NCBI GenBank assembly: GCA_012729835.1
Contig: JAAYCK010000015.1
Coordinates: 1-40,943, forward strand
Source: Syntrophomonadaceae bacterium
GTDB lineage: Bacteria > Bacillota > Syntrophomonadia > Syntrophomonadales > Syntrophomonadaceae
DNA: 40,943 nt
Direction: 5' to 3'
Shown: piece by piece, positions 7,625 through 16,280 of the stretch
Layout of the letters: every line of letters starts with the position of its first letter
Position numbering within the stretch: position 1 is the stretch's first letter
The notes under the pieces: generated by a model
Databases searched by the model: none
What the model was told of the DNA's origin: nothing
What the model saw: the letters and a program-made list of their open reading frames with translations, nothing else
Program-made: the position numbers and the translations under genes

Positions 7625-8410
7625 CTCATCCCTGGGTACCAGAGCCGGGTAGCCCCAAAAGGCGCATGATAAGGCACGGGGCCGGCCGCCTGGATAGGTG
7701 GCAGCGGGGTGGTACAATCGGAAGGGCGGCGGGAGACCAATAAACCCTATCCCCGGTACACCGTCGCCACAGGCCGGGGACAGCCCCGCTGACGGAACCT
7801 GTCCAGGCCGGAGGGAGCGAGGTACGAGCAACCGGAGCCAAGCCGGACCCATGCCTACCTCAGCTGCGCACGTGCCGCGGCAGCGGCACTGTGATCCAGG
7901 GGCAGTGTGCTGACGGAGGAGGCACTCTGTCACTGGCGTTCTCCTATTCCTGCCGGGTGACGAAGTATGAGGAACCGGGCAGGAATGCCTGTCCGGCGAG
8001 GACTATAATATGCCCGTCTGGCAAGACTGTAATGCCGGCCGGCGAGGACTGTAATCAGGCTGGCTGACCGGAGGGAAACCTGCCTGTCCTCTGGTCGGGT
8101 AACGGGTCGCCCGGGATATAAAACGACCGGTTACCTGACGTTTACCGGGGTCTGCCGGAGAGGGTACCGAATCTATAATTACCACTATATAGCCGGCCTG
8201 ACCGGAGGAAAGGCGGGCGGGGTTAAGGGGGCTGCTCCTTTTGGCGGATCCAGCATCTTAGCCGGGTGAACGCAAGGCCAGGCACTCGTAATCCCGGAGG
8301 ACCGGCTGCGTCAGCGCTTGTAATCCGGTCCGCAGGGGTGCCTGGGCCGGAGTGAACCGGGCGGCGGATTTCCACCTGGATAGCCGGTCTGAGTGTGCGA
8401 AGACGGGCGG
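7625..8410 (+). ncRNA. Long GC-rich structured non-coding element, copy B
   Basis: This is the inverted counterpart of copy A, read rightward. It starts with a nested stem (7628-7631 with 7647-7650, enclosing CTGG/CCAG at 7632-7635 and 7639-7642). The stem at 7725-7732/7761-7768 corresponds to the 8-bp stem of copy A with one full pair swap. Three tandem hairpin units end in TATAAT or TGTAAT (7991-8003, 8016-8027, 8037-8049), where copy A has two. Homology resumes near 8194 (AGCCGGCCTGACCGGAGG) and continues past GTGAACGCAAGGCCAGGC to about 8400. Short open frames on both strands are arginine- and proline-rich and are not conserved between the copies. The extent and boundaries are approximate. 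Confidence 0.5.
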
Positions 8411-8779
8411 CGGGACATGTTGCCGGGAGCGGAGCCGGCCGGGCGTAGTTTCTGGAGTGGAATGGAGCGGACCGTAGCGATAGCGAAGGTTTAGAGGAAT
8501 GCAACGGAAGAACGGAGGCCGGCCGGCGGAGCGGCCTGAGCCCCTTCCTGCCCCCCTATAACCGGGGCGAGGCCGACGGGGTGCGAGGGGGGCGGGAAGC
8601 CCCCTCCGGGGACAACGATGCGCTCTAGCGAGCGCCATTTGGGTCGGGGTTTGGGGATGGGCAGGGGGGTGAAGCAGGGGAGGGGGAGGCTGTGGCGGAC
8701 CAGGCAGGAAAAGGTAATGCTATGACGAATAAATGGTTTAAATGCTAATGCCTGTATGGCGGCAATAGGGGTGAAACCA
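8411..8779 (+). other. GC-rich, gene-free tail of element B
   Basis: No protein is credible here. The rightward strand stays purine-rich (GGAGCGGAGCCGG, GGAATGGAGCGGACC). Two obvious hairpins are present: a GC stem near 8585-8607 built on GGGGGGC and GCCCCCT, and GCGCTC-TAGC-GAGCGC at about 8620-8635. A run GGGTCGGGGTTTGGGG near 8641 has a partner, TTTGGGGGTTTGGGGG, near 6070 at the edge of element A. It leads into the ribosome binding site of the gene at 8780. Confidence 0.45.
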
Positions 8780-9349
8780 ATGGATAGTTTTATAAGCCTG
8801 AAAACCTGGGGCGGGCAGAGTTCTTTTTCTTATTCCAAGTCGGATTTATTGGGCATCACTATTAAGTTTGGCGATGGGTTTACAGCGAAAATTACGATGG
8901 AGGAGTATGTGGCTTTGATTCAGCATTTTCAAGGTCAGACTGTAAATATCGGTACATCTCGTACTGACCGGCCCCCGGGCAGTGTTGGTGAGTGGTTGCA
9001 TATTTATGTTTCCCGCGCGGCTATAGCTTCTTACCTGGGGGCTATCCTGGTTTACGAGGGCCATGCCGAAAAACTGGCCAGGGGTTTAATTAAATTCAGG
9101 CAAATACCCTATGCCGGGATTTGGAGCCAGTATCTGGGTAGGGCTAAGGATTATATGGAATATGATCAATGGATTAGGTTCCGTAGTGAGCTGATTGACA
9201 ACGGTGCTTTTAATAACTGGGGAACGCTGGACAATGTGCCGGAAAAATGGCGAGAGCTTCTCCTCCATTTATGGTACCAGTTGAAAAAATCCGAGTATTG
9301 GCTGGAAGGCAGGTTTGAGTTTCTGGCACCGGGCGGACCGGAGCGGTAG
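8780..9349 (+). CDS. Hypothetical protein downstream of element B
   Basis: The 189-residue protein has no family I recognise. The ATG at 8780 is chosen over the in-frame ATG at 8756 because AGGGGTG ends 6 bases before it. The first 95 residues look beta-rich (SFISLKTWGGQSSFSYSKSD, then ITIKFGDGFTAKITMEEYVAL). The second half is helical and rich in Trp and Tyr (WSQYLGRAKDYMEYDQW, WRELLLHLWYQLKKSEYW). There are no membrane segments. It is the only gene read in the direction of element B and may be expressed from it. The GC content is intermediate between the island and its surroundings. Confidence 0.65.
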   Translation: MDSFISLKTWGGQSSFSYSKSDLLGITIKFGDGFTAKITMEEYVALIQHFQGQTVNIGTSRTDRPPGSVGEWLHIYVSRAAIASYLGAILVYEGHAEKLARGLIKFRQIPYAGIWSQYLGRAKDYMEYDQWIRFRSELIDNGAFNNWGTLDNVPEKWRELLLHLWYQLKKSEYWLEGRFEFLAPGGPER

Positions 9350-9576
9350 CGGAGATCCGGCTGGTAATCTCCTGCTCAGTCCACTAGCCTATGTCGGGGA
9401 GCTTTCCTGACCGAAGGGAGCGAGTAACGTCGAGCGGCAGAAGCGCAGCGAATAAAGCGAGACGAATGGAGCGACCGGAGCCAGGAGGGCGGGCGGCCAC
9501 CGAGCCGGAGGCGGGCTTTGGTGAATTTAATGGCTAATATTATCTTTTTCGCATAAAGCTAGTCAAATAAACATCT
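9350..9576 (+). other. Gene-free stretch with a degraded fragment related to the island elements
   Basis: A hairpin GGAGAT/ATCTCC lies just after the stop of the previous gene. From about 9408 to 9527 the rightward strand carries motifs also seen in elements A and B: CCTGACCGAAGGGAGCGAG, CGACCGGAGCCAGGAGGGC, and an end CGGGCTTTGG that matches the end of copy A. After about 9535 the sequence turns abruptly AT-rich. I read this as a third, partial or decayed element copy marking the right edge of the GC-rich island. Confidence 0.35.
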
Positions 9577-9606
9577 ATTGTATCCAACAATAATATAATT
9601 TATACT
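9577..9606 (+). promoter_or_regulatory. Candidate promoter for the HEPN gene with overlapping inverted repeat
   Basis: TTGTAT (9578-9583), a 17-base spacer and TATACT (9601-9606) form a reasonable sigma-A promoter. The -35 is overlapped by an inverted repeat ATTGT-ATCCA-ACAAT (9577-9591), which could be an operator. It lies 158 bp before the HEPN start, in AT-rich DNA where chance matches are common. Confidence 0.4.
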
Positions 9607-9634
9607 AAAAATGAAAAAGAGGTTTGTTCTTTTC

Positions 9635-9742
9635 ATGCGGACTTACGTCTCGTCATTAAAGAATCTACCTCTTAATAGCAATATTATTATTGGCTTGTTA
9701 CAGCTTTATTATAAGCATATGAAATTTATTCGTCAATTGTGA
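9635..9742 (+). CDS. Possible 35-residue leader peptide upstream of the HEPN gene
   Basis: A short frame starts ATG at 9635 and ends TGA 22 bases before the HEPN start. AAAGAGG lies about 13 bases before the ATG, which is far. The peptide begins MRTYVSSLKNLPLNSN and contains a hydrophobic patch IIIGLLQLYY. It lies between the candidate promoter and the HEPN gene, so it could be a leader or a small partner. It may equally be a chance frame in AT-rich DNA. Confidence 0.2.
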   Translation: MRTYVSSLKNLPLNSNIIIGLLQLYYKHMKFIRQL

Positions 9743-9764
9743 TTTTATAAAAGGATTATTGCAA

Positions 9765-11585
9765 ATGCTAATTAATAGTAATAATAGCACCTTAGAACTT
9801 AGAAAAGTCAATACTGAGTTAATATTTTTTTACCAAAGGTGGCAAGAACTCCTGGGGGCTCGCACTCTCGATATGTACCAGTATAACATACTTAATGCTT
9901 GTTTAGCTTGTTTGGAATTGCAGGAAGTAATCGACAAAACTCTATCAGGGCTCCTCACTTCTCGTCATAATGTAGATGATATAAAAGCTGAAGCTCGTCA
10001 AATAATCCTTAATGATGACATTTTACCCAAATACGACAAGCCATTATGGATAACTCTAAAAAGAATTTTGGATATTAAGCTTGGAAAAAAGAAATCCGAT
10101 GATGAATCTACAGATAATGATAATTTCAGGATAAGTCTTCAACGGTTAAAGTATCAGTTAACTAATCCATGTAATCTTTTGAAAAGGAATTATAAGAGCT
10201 ATCTAATACAAGAATTAAGAGAAGATATAGCACAACAAAACTGCTCCAAAATGGAAATACATATGTCTGCTTTGATAAGCCAATGCCTATATGAAGGCTG
10301 GTCAACCACCGGCCTCTTTAATCTTTCTAATTATCTTCATGGAGATGGAACGGCGGATGATAAGATAAATGTGTTATTTGAGAGGATTCTATCAACTGAT
10401 ACTATTGATTTTATAGTCTACCACAGCATTAATATTGAAACACGACGTGGATTGAACTCAGAAGCAGTTCGGCAGACAATTATAAGTTTGGGTATTGATT
10501 TAAAAAAAGGTTCAGAAATAATTGAAGCTGAATCTATAGAAGATGCCGTCCGCAACTTACTATATTCAGAAAAACATTATGCAATTATTTCAGTGAATGC
10601 ATATGATCTGCATTCAGCAGTTTTATATGCAATAAATACTATACAGAGAAAGTTAAGCATAGCAACTTTCTATAATATAATTAGCCCTTTTATCGCTAAT
10701 ACACCAACTATTGTCGCTTTTGATACATCAACCAATACAGCAATACCTCTAAAGCTAACAGACGTTTTTAGAACCTACGATCATGTAGATAGTTCAAACA
10801 ACGTATTCGAAGATACCAAGAATTTATTTAACAATAGTGATAATAACCTGAGCACAATAGTTCGCCTAAGTGCGGCTTTTTCATATACTAATTTAAGTAG
10901 AACTTCCTATTTCCAAGAAACAAAGTTTATATCACTATGGATTGCACTTGAATCTATTATGAGAACCGGCCAATACTCAGATATTATATCTCACATAAAA
11001 CAACCCCTACCTCCGGCTCTATGTGTTCGGTATTTCTATAAAATAATCAGGAATTTTGCAGAGGACTGTATTAGGTGCCGAGTCAAATACTTAACAGCAC
11101 CGATAGAACTTGATCTACAGGACGAGAACAAAAAACAAGTTGTAACCCGACTTATTTCTATTTTTAGAGATTCAGCAGAATATCAGTTGTTATTGCAGCG
11201 TTGTGAAGTAAACAATTTACTTCATTATCGTTGTGAGCAAATCCATGATATTATCACAGATTCTACTGAAATGAAGAATAAGCTTGAACATTATAAAACT
11301 AAGATTGAATGGCATATTCAAAGACTATATAGAATTCGAAATGAAATAACCCATTCGGCTTTTAAGAACGATCGGTCGCTGGTTATCTACATTGAACATT
11401 TGTATTTTTATTTATCTCAACTCATTTCTGAGATCGTATTCTATTTTGAACATAAAGAGGCTACGTCAATAGAAGATGTTTATGCTACTTTAGAAAACAA
11501 CTACTTAACTCTTATTGAATTATTAGGTAATAACACAATGGCAATAACGGATATACTTCCTGATGGTGTTATTAACGTGATTTAG
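9765..11585 (+). CDS. HEPN-domain protein (Apea-like), probable RNase-type defence effector
   Basis: The protein has 606 residues. The ATG at 9765 is preferred over a TTG two codons earlier because AAAAGG then has better spacing. The C-terminal third looks like an Apea-type HEPN domain: FISLWIALESIMRTG near residue 388, and RNEITH at 525-530, which fits the RNxxxH (Rx4H) catalytic motif of HEPN ribonucleases. The N-terminal 380 residues are helical and unrecognised. HEPN proteins commonly cleave RNA in toxin and anti-phage systems; that role is inferred from the motif and the neighbourhood. It stands alone, convergent with the NurA/HerA operon, between the GC-rich island and the large restriction locus. 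Confidence 0.65.
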   Translation: MLINSNNSTLELRKVNTELIFFYQRWQELLGARTLDMYQYNILNACLACLELQEVIDKTLSGLLTSRHNVDDIKAEARQIILNDDILPKYDKPLWITLKRILDIKLGKKKSDDESTDNDNFRISLQRLKYQLTNPCNLLKRNYKSYLIQELREDIAQQNCSKMEIHMSALISQCLYEGWSTTGLFNLSNYLHGDGTADDKINVLFERILSTDTIDFIVYHSINIETRRGLNSEAVRQTIISLGIDLKKGSEIIEAESIEDAVRNLLYSEKHYAIISVNAYDLHSAVLYAINTIQRKLSIATFYNIISPFIANTPTIVAFDTSTNTAIPLKLTDVFRTYDHVDSSNNVFEDTKNLFNNSDNNLSTIVRLSAAFSYTNLSRTSYFQETKFISLWIALESIMRTGQYSDIISHIKQPLPPALCVRYFYKIIRNFAEDCIRCRVKYLTAPIELDLQDENKKQVVTRLISIFRDSAEYQLLLQRCEVNNLLHYRCEQIHDIITDSTEMKNKLEHYKTKIEWHIQRLYRIRNEITHSAFKNDRSLVIYIEHLYFYLSQLISEIVFYFEHKEATSIEDVYATLENNYLTLIELLGNNTMAITDILPDGVINVI

Positions 11586-11680
11586 ATTATGTTTAACAAG
11601 AGACTGTGTATCAAACCTAAAACGGTTATGTAAGGTCTATCCCTTCAAAATTCAAAATCCTACCTCCTCAATTACTTCAT

Positions 11681-13021
11681 CTACCCCATCTGCTTCTTTG
11701 CAAACTGCTCTAATAGCACCATACTAGGATGCTGTGAGAGAGACACCAGTTTATTAACCAAAGCTACGGGGATTAATGCATCATCATACATATCACACTT
11801 CAGCCTGGCCACATTGGCCAGGATAGTATCAAAGTTGGGAAAGTCAGCCCAGGAGGGGCTGCCAGTAAGCCGCGTTGTCGGCAGGGTCAATACATAGAGC
11901 TTGTCTTCCCCCGTGCGATATATGACCTTATTTCCATAGTAAGTAGTACGGCCATAAGGACTACCCGGATCAGCCGTACCCGGAATAATATATTTATAGA
12001 TATAGTCATTATCCAGAATGAGCGTTTGGCCTGGCCCCAGCTTACTTTTTACATCGTGGGCATGGTCAACAAAGGCTCCTGATTTCTCGATTCCTACCAT
12101 ATTTATGTATGGAGTTTCTCCTCCTTTTTGGGCCAGGAATGCTACCAATTCACGCATAGGCTTATGAATATTGGCAGTTTGGCCAAAGAAGGCGAGCGGC
12201 CCATCTTTGATAAAAAGAATGGACTTCAGTAGTTCAGGCTTCATATCCCAGATAGTCTTGATAAGGTGCACCATAAGGATTTGCTCCAAGAGTCCCATGG
12301 TATAGCCTACCACCCCACCGGCACCTTGTTCATCATCAATAACCTCATGGAGACGAAAGATATCAGTTAAATAGATGCGTTTTCCGCAATCGGGACAGTT
12401 AAACTGATCACCCATGCTATCTTTTATCTCTATATTACGGGCCTCACAGGAAGGACAACTGGCTAGATTCCAGGTGGTTTTTAGTTTCCCGCCCTTGTAT
12501 TGCTGGAAAATAAGCCATCGCAGGGCCTCTATAAAAGGCTTTTCCCCGTCTTGGCTCTGACTGAAGAATTCAAATAATGCTAAACGAACAGAATTAGTAA
12601 GCGTATTTCCGCCCAGGGAGATATTCTTGATAGGTAGGACAAAGGGAAAACGTTGGATATTCTTAAGTCGAGCAATATCTGTAGGATCAATGAAGGGAAC
12701 TGTTTTTAAATTTTCCAAGTCAGAAACACGAAACATCAAGGCACCAACATTAAAAAAGGTGATGGTACTGGAGGGGAATTCCTTTTGTACCACAGCTTCT
12801 CCATAACCACCATCGATAGCAATAATTATCTCAATAGGATTCTTCTCCGGGATCTGCACATCTACCAGGTTGACCGGGAGCATCTCTACTTCTCCACAAC
12901 GGGGGGGCAAACTACAACGTTCCAGGAAGGTATTAATTGCTGGTTGATTAATGATTGTAATATGTCCACCCTTACTGGCATATTCAGCCGGACGGCGATT
13001 ATTACGACTCATGTAGCCCAT
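11681..13021 (-). CDS. NurA-like nuclease with zinc ribbon
   Basis: This 446-residue protein has the NurA layout: AIDGGYGE near residue 68 (Asp70 as metal ligand), a central insertion, and FIKDGPLAFFGQ near 270 (second acidic metal site), followed by a KSG segment. An inserted CPSC/CPDC pair (residues 189-192 and 209-212) forms a likely zinc ribbon, which plain archaeal NurA lacks. NurA nucleases work with HerA hexamers to resect DNA ends. Here the HerA-like gene ends 5 bp upstream, and a CAGGAGGG site precedes the start. It is the last gene of the leftward cluster. No clear terminator is visible in the 95 bp to the convergent HEPN gene. Confidence 0.75.
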   Translation of the reverse strand: MGYMSRNNRRPAEYASKGGHITIINQPAINTFLERCSLPPRCGEVEMLPVNLVDVQIPEKNPIEIIIAIDGGYGEAVVQKEFPSSTITFFNVGALMFRVSDLENLKTVPFIDPTDIARLKNIQRFPFVLPIKNISLGGNTLTNSVRLALFEFFSQSQDGEKPFIEALRWLIFQQYKGGKLKTTWNLASCPSCEARNIEIKDSMGDQFNCPDCGKRIYLTDIFRLHEVIDDEQGAGGVVGYTMGLLEQILMVHLIKTIWDMKPELLKSILFIKDGPLAFFGQTANIHKPMRELVAFLAQKGGETPYINMVGIEKSGAFVDHAHDVKSKLGPGQTLILDNDYIYKYIIPGTADPGSPYGRTTYYGNKVIYRTGEDKLYVLTLPTTRLTGSPSWADFPNFDTILANVARLKCDMYDDALIPVALVNKLVSLSQHPSMVLLEQFAKKQMG

Positions 13022-13026
13022 ACTAA

Positions 13027-15051
13027 TTAACCCTCCTGATTACCCGGCTGACTCACAGCAAAACGATCAATCTGGACCGGCACCACATAGGGGTTGGAAT
13101 AGGTCTTCATGCGCACAAAACCTTTATCAGAATCGGCACTGAAACGTGTAAGCCCGTCCGTAAAATCCCGGAAGTCATAGTATTTTTTTAGCTCCCGCAG
13201 TTCATCGTCATTATTTAAGTGAGCCACGAACCAGTTCTGAGTATTCTTCAGAATATTGCTGCTGATAGAACTTACTTCCTGGGTAGCATATATAAGTCCC
13301 AGATTAAGCTTGGCTCCTTCCTTGGCTATACGGTTATAAACCTGAGAGAGGTCTTTATCATCTTTCTTAGGGAATAGGTTGTGGGCTTCCTCGAAGTAGA
13401 ACTGAATGAAGTTATTGGGACTAGTATTGATAAATCGGTTCATGCTATCCTGAAAAATACGCTTACAGATACGTTCTGAATATAGTCGTTGCACTTCAGG
13501 ATCACCCTGCGACAAGTCTACTATTATAATCTTTCCGTCTCGAAGCATCTCTACTATTTCTTCTGCAAAGGGCTTGTCTACAGTACTAGTGTGGAGACTA
13601 ATCAATGGACGTAGCTTACGATATCCACTAATAGTAGCTGCACGATTCTGACCCGAGCGGCTCTTGCGGGTAAGAAAGACCAGTATATTCTTAAGATCTT
13701 CATCCGCCCATTCCCTGTTCTTTTTCTTGCGGTAATCTTCAAAGATCTTATGATCATCGTAGTTCTCCCAAACCCAGGTGAACCAGGCGATGGCATCCTC
13801 GAATTTAATGCCTTTGGTAGGATTAATAGGATTGTCTGGGTTTACAGCTGAGTTTATTTCCGCTTGACCGGTAAATTTAATCGTCTTTTGCTGCGTATCA
13901 AAGCTGGCTGCATAGAGGCAGCACTGGTAGGCAGCTACTCGGCGTTCATAACGGACTCGGGCCGAATCATCGGTAGGGTCCTCTGGCGGGGTCAAATCAA
14001 TAGCACAGAAGCTCTTTACATAATCACTGGTATCATTAGCCTCCAAGTGGGAGCGGATGAGATCAAAACCCGCCAACACATCTTGATAGAAATTTACTTT
14101 CATTACCTTGAATCCGGGTTTTTCAATAACACTGTAACGAGTAACATCTTTAGCATACATCTCAAAAATAGCAGTACCAGCATCCTGGAGGTTGGCATTG
14201 GCATATTCACCGTTTATATCGAATATTATCTGACCTACCGGGAACTTGGGTCCTCCCCCTTCGGTAAATGGATCGAGATATTCCTCCACTCCCGTTTTGG
14301 CAGTGAGAGCAGCCGGAGCAGTGGCACTAAGATCAGCGGTAGCCTGAATTACTTTTTTAACCGTATTGGATTTTCCCGTACGAGTCATACCAAAAAGGGC
14401 AGTCCGCTTTCCTAAGAAATCAACGGAAGAAACGTATACCGGGACCTCATCCTTCTCTTTCTCCTGGAAACGGCGGCTGGAGCTGTAGCGTACACGACCG
14501 ATTTTAATATCGGTCTTTTGTCCAGTCATACGGTTACCATCACGGAAGTTGGCAATTTTCTCTAATACCCGGCCACTAGCTTTATAAACACTATAATTAT
14601 GGGAACTGTAGAAGTTCTCAACGTCAGCTCCGAAGCGAGTTTTAGTATCTATGTCTCTATAAAAAGTACCCAGGATGCGGCATTCTAACCCTGAGAAACC
14701 GAACTCATAGCGGGTGAAGTCGTCCAGTTGGGTCTGTGCCCCTGCGGTCTTGAGATCATCCTTATAATATTCAATCATGGCTCGGACTACGTCGTCATCG
14801 GTGGGGAGCTTGGCAGGACAGAGGGCTCGTAGGAGCAGGGCTTCTTCCACTTCCTCCTCGTTTTCATAGAATGCCAGGAGAAAAGCGCCTTGAGGTATAC
14901 CTCCTACCCGGTTCTTCCAGGAGTCGGCCACTAAAAGATATGCCTTTTCATAATCCAGGTAGAAGGGACGCCCTATAAAAAGCTCCTGCTTCTTACCTTC
15001 ACCAAAAACATCAACATCCACCAGGCTGATAAGGTGATCGGTCAGGGTCAT
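13027..15051 (-). CDS. HerA-like ATPase (DUF87 family)
   Basis: The 674-residue protein has Walker A GMTRTGKSN at 221-229, Walker B FYFEEAHNLFP near 570, and the sensor segment GLIYATQEVSSIS typical of HerA/FtsK-type translocases. The N-terminal 200 residues would form the HAS-barrel region. It is somewhat longer than archaeal HerA (about 500), with an insertion after Walker A. It starts inside the last codons of the methyltransferase gene (4-bp overlap, GGGAGGT site) and is followed by NurA after 5 bp. A HerA-NurA complex would pump and degrade DNA. Beside a methyltransferase it may be the cleavage arm of a restriction system. Confidence 0.8.
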   Translation of the reverse strand: MTLTDHLISLVDVDVFGEGKKQELFIGRPFYLDYEKAYLLVADSWKNRVGGIPQGAFLLAFYENEEEVEEALLLRALCPAKLPTDDDVVRAMIEYYKDDLKTAGAQTQLDDFTRYEFGFSGLECRILGTFYRDIDTKTRFGADVENFYSSHNYSVYKASGRVLEKIANFRDGNRMTGQKTDIKIGRVRYSSSRRFQEKEKDEVPVYVSSVDFLGKRTALFGMTRTGKSNTVKKVIQATADLSATAPAALTAKTGVEEYLDPFTEGGGPKFPVGQIIFDINGEYANANLQDAGTAIFEMYAKDVTRYSVIEKPGFKVMKVNFYQDVLAGFDLIRSHLEANDTSDYVKSFCAIDLTPPEDPTDDSARVRYERRVAAYQCCLYAASFDTQQKTIKFTGQAEINSAVNPDNPINPTKGIKFEDAIAWFTWVWENYDDHKIFEDYRKKKNREWADEDLKNILVFLTRKSRSGQNRAATISGYRKLRPLISLHTSTVDKPFAEEIVEMLRDGKIIIVDLSQGDPEVQRLYSERICKRIFQDSMNRFINTSPNNFIQFYFEEAHNLFPKKDDKDLSQVYNRIAKEGAKLNLGLIYATQEVSSISSNILKNTQNWFVAHLNNDDELRELKKYYDFRDFTDGLTRFSADSDKGFVRMKTYSNPYVVPVQIDRFAVSQPGNQEG

Positions 15052-16067
15052 TCTTTTTTACCTCCCTTAATACGTTTACGTTTATCTGTATGAAGGTCCA
15101 GGTCAGTAAACCTGAGCCTTGATTGTTTAACGTAATCTTCCCGAGCTTCAATACTGACCCATTGCCGTCCGTTTAGCTCTGCACAATATCCTGTAGTATT
15201 AGATCCTGCAAACGGATCCAACACAAGATCTCCAGGATCAGTAAGAAAATTAATAAAAAAGCTCGCCAGTTCCGGTGCCATGCGAGCCGGATGTGGTAAT
15301 ATATCTTGTTCCCGACAGGCGCGGTGATAATGGTCAGCTGAATTTGTATTAGAAATGCTGAATGCGTTGCTAGGTAAGCGCGGATCCTTGGTGGGATCTA
15401 TTGATTCGATCTCCAGAGCATTAGGCATTATACTTCCACCATGGTTAATCAAAAACGATGATTCACTTATATTATGACCGGATGGCCGTTTACCCGCATT
15501 ATACTGTTGTGTATCATGAAGATGCTCCATACTCTTACTATATGGTCTTAACACCTTGCGATTATCGGCTTTGGGTCGATCGCTCTTGGCCATCCACCAA
15601 ATATGAGTATAACTGTCGGTAACCCGGCAACGCTCGATGTTGACCCACTGAGCTGGTGAAGGCAAGCGAGCTGGATTATGGCAGATGAATTCCTGACACA
15701 GCTTAAGGCCTGCCTCCTGGTTTTCCACAAACGCCAACAAAGTCTTCATCGGCAGCAATGATTGTACCGGGCTACCTTTCTCCCAGGCGTTGCCCAGTTC
15801 CATAACTATAGAACCATCCGGGGTGAGCAAGCGGGCAAATAGCGGGGCAAAGCCAGCTAACCATTCTATGTATTCCTGCCCCTGAAGATTCCCGTATTGT
15901 TTCTTTTGATTAAGCGGAAATGGGGGCGAGGTCAGTATTAACTGAACCTGACCACTATACTTTCTCTTTAGAGTAGTGCTAAGAACATCCTCAGCATTAG
16001 CATTATAGCAACACCCTAAACGGGTATAATACTTGGGATAATTCCGTTTTCGTCTCTCCTCAATCAA
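15048..16067 (-). CDS. Beta-class DNA methyltransferase, probably N4-cytosine type
   Basis: The 339-residue protein has TSPPF near residue 47 (motif IV) and DPFAGSNTTG near 290 (motif I), so the motif order is IV, then target region, then I, which defines the beta class. Ser-Pro-Pro rather than Asp-Pro-Pro favours N4-cytosine over N6-adenine. The start is TTG at 16067, with AGGAGA 7 bases upstream. It overlaps HerA by 4 bp, so it heads a methyltransferase-HerA-NurA unit, after a 213-bp gap from the DUF262 genes. It probably marks host DNA so that HerA-NurA spares it. Confidence 0.8.
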   Translation of the reverse strand: MIEERRKRNYPKYYTRLGCCYNANAEDVLSTTLKRKYSGQVQLILTSPPFPLNQKKQYGNLQGQEYIEWLAGFAPLFARLLTPDGSIVMELGNAWEKGSPVQSLLPMKTLLAFVENQEAGLKLCQEFICHNPARLPSPAQWVNIERCRVTDSYTHIWWMAKSDRPKADNRKVLRPYSKSMEHLHDTQQYNAGKRPSGHNISESSFLINHGGSIMPNALEIESIDPTKDPRLPSNAFSISNTNSADHYHRACREQDILPHPARMAPELASFFINFLTDPGDLVLDPFAGSNTTGYCAELNGRQWVSIEAREDYVKQSRLRFTDLDLHTDKRKRIKGGKKE

Positions 16068-16280
16068 AACTATTCTCCTATCTGAGACTATGCTTTATTA
16101 AATTGAATATCATCCAATGTTATGAATGATTTAAACTAGGTCGATTGTTTAAAACTATCAGCCAAATAATATTGATCCGTAACAAGAATTAAAATTCCCA
16201 AAACAGTATCGACAAAAGCTTTCGATTTAAGCAACTATTCGCTCTCAATTCCAATCTATCCTGGAATCAATAGTGACAAG

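Noticed and set aside
7991-8049. CRISPR-like short repeats
   Set aside because: Units are 22-25 bases, adjacent with no unique spacers, and diverge from each other; they are tandem hairpins, and no cas gene is present.
5276-8410. Elements as group II intron, RNase P RNA, tmRNA or IscB/TnpB guide RNA
   Set aside because: No intron domain V, reverse transcriptase, RNase P core motif, tag peptide or RNA-guided nuclease gene could be seen.
7523-8638. Open frames of 126-136 codons on the minus strand across element B
   Set aside because: They oppose the direction in which the two copies align, lack ribosome binding sites, and have no recognisable domain.
13864-14415. 183-codon open frame opposite the HerA-like gene
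   Set aside because: It is a shadow frame; the minus strand carries clear HerA motifs over the same bases.
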